In this document: positions 63,917 to 64,000 of the stretch, in pieces
How the letters are laid out: the number at the start of each line of letters is the position of its first letter
How positions within the stretch are numbered: the stretch's first letter is position 1
DNA from: Bacillus sp. SJS
GTDB lineage: Bacteria; Bacillota; Bacilli; Bacillales; Bacillaceae
Length of the DNA stretch: 64,000 nt
Direction: 5' to 3'
Assembly (NCBI RefSeq): GCF_000732485.2
Contig: NZ_JAQV02000019.1
Coordinates: 1-64,000 of the forward strand
The notes under the pieces: model-generated
Told to the model about the DNA's origin: nothing
Databases searched by the model: none
What the model saw: the letters and a program-made list of their open reading frames with translations, nothing else
Position numbers and translations under genes: made by a program

Positions 63917-64000
63917 TTCCAGCTATATCTTTCTCCACTAACGCAAACCCAATATGCGATAACGCCGCTGCCAGAGATTTCTTCACTAAAATCCCGTCTA
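63900..64000 (-). CDS. C-terminal end of a gene cut by the window edge
   Basis: The minus strand reads DGILVKKSLAAALSHIGFAL then VEKDIAGTEERP and a TGA at 63902-63900. The open frame runs off the window. No family can be named from 32 residues; the helix-rich wording suggests the end of a cytoplasmic enzyme. Confidence 0.5.
   Translation of the reverse strand, partial: DGILVKKSLAAALSHIGFALVEKDIAGTEERP

Overview
The window looks like a chromosomal segment of a low- to medium-GC Bacillaceae bacterium (Bacillus sensu lato; genus not determinable by eye). The evidence is strong GGAGG-type ribosome binding sites, GTG and TTG starts, T-tailed intrinsic terminators, sigma-D-like promoters in front of both chemotaxis receptors, a stressosome RsbR paralogue, and close relatives of Bacillus proteins (Fra/YdhG, YdeI, PaiA, rifampin phosphotransferase, SelO). 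No rRNA, tRNA, phage, conjugative or CRISPR locus was seen, and no intact transposase. The region is accessory in character: single genes and short operons mixed with many decayed genes and non-coding repeats.

Layout. 1-2.6 kb: repeat debris, a broken second copy of a dihydrouridine synthase gene, and a GC-rich cassette of actinobacterial character (two membrane proteins plus a broken DUF4097 gene). 2.7-9.3 kb: two-component system, intact dihydrouridine synthase, rifampin phosphotransferase. 9.4-24.7 kb: lipoprotein, frameshifted polysaccharide deacetylase, HEAT-repeat protein, several DUF proteins, an ECF sigma factor with a DUF4179 partner, acetyltransferases, the frataxin-like iron chaperone Fra and a YdeI protein with an added CDGSH iron-sulfur motif, a small zinc-ribbon pseudogene and a TetR pseudogene. 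24.9-31.7 kb: two chemotaxis receptors and an RsbR paralogue; the second receptor has a long structured leader with an intrinsic terminator. 33.4-39.9 kb: a complete alpha-galactoside uptake and hydrolysis operon with a divergent AraC-type regulator and a CcpA (cre) site.

40-49.4 kb: dispersed repeats, a decayed ydeI paralogue, DinB, PaiA, a broken GNAT gene, a Uma2-type protein, a VCBS-like protein, an oxidoreductase, a GAF-GGDEF diguanylate cyclase and a two-gene membrane operon of unknown function. 49.6-55.4 kb: LysM/M23 cell-wall hydrolase, a 600-bp array of 18/21-bp repeats, a divergent SDR/LysR pair, an MFS exporter behind an attenuator-like leader, and a lipoprotein. 55.4-64 kb: remnants of a HepT/MntA toxin-antitoxin pair, SelO, REP-like palindromic repeats, then a run of co-directional genes (DUF2294 protein behind a structured leader, a carbonic-anhydrase-like protein without zinc ligands, a DUF6671 protein, a DnaJ-type zinc-finger protein and a long Thermus-type isocitrate dehydrogenase), ending with two tiny membrane proteins, a methyltransferase and a truncated edge gene.

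The best candidates for undescribed biology are the 59.0-61.9 kb cluster, the 50.75-51.36 kb repeat array, the two structured leaders at 30.1 and 58.1 kb, the YdeI-CDGSH fusion, and a DUF5412 gene that appears to start at an ATT codon. Family assignments come from reading the sequences, with no database search.
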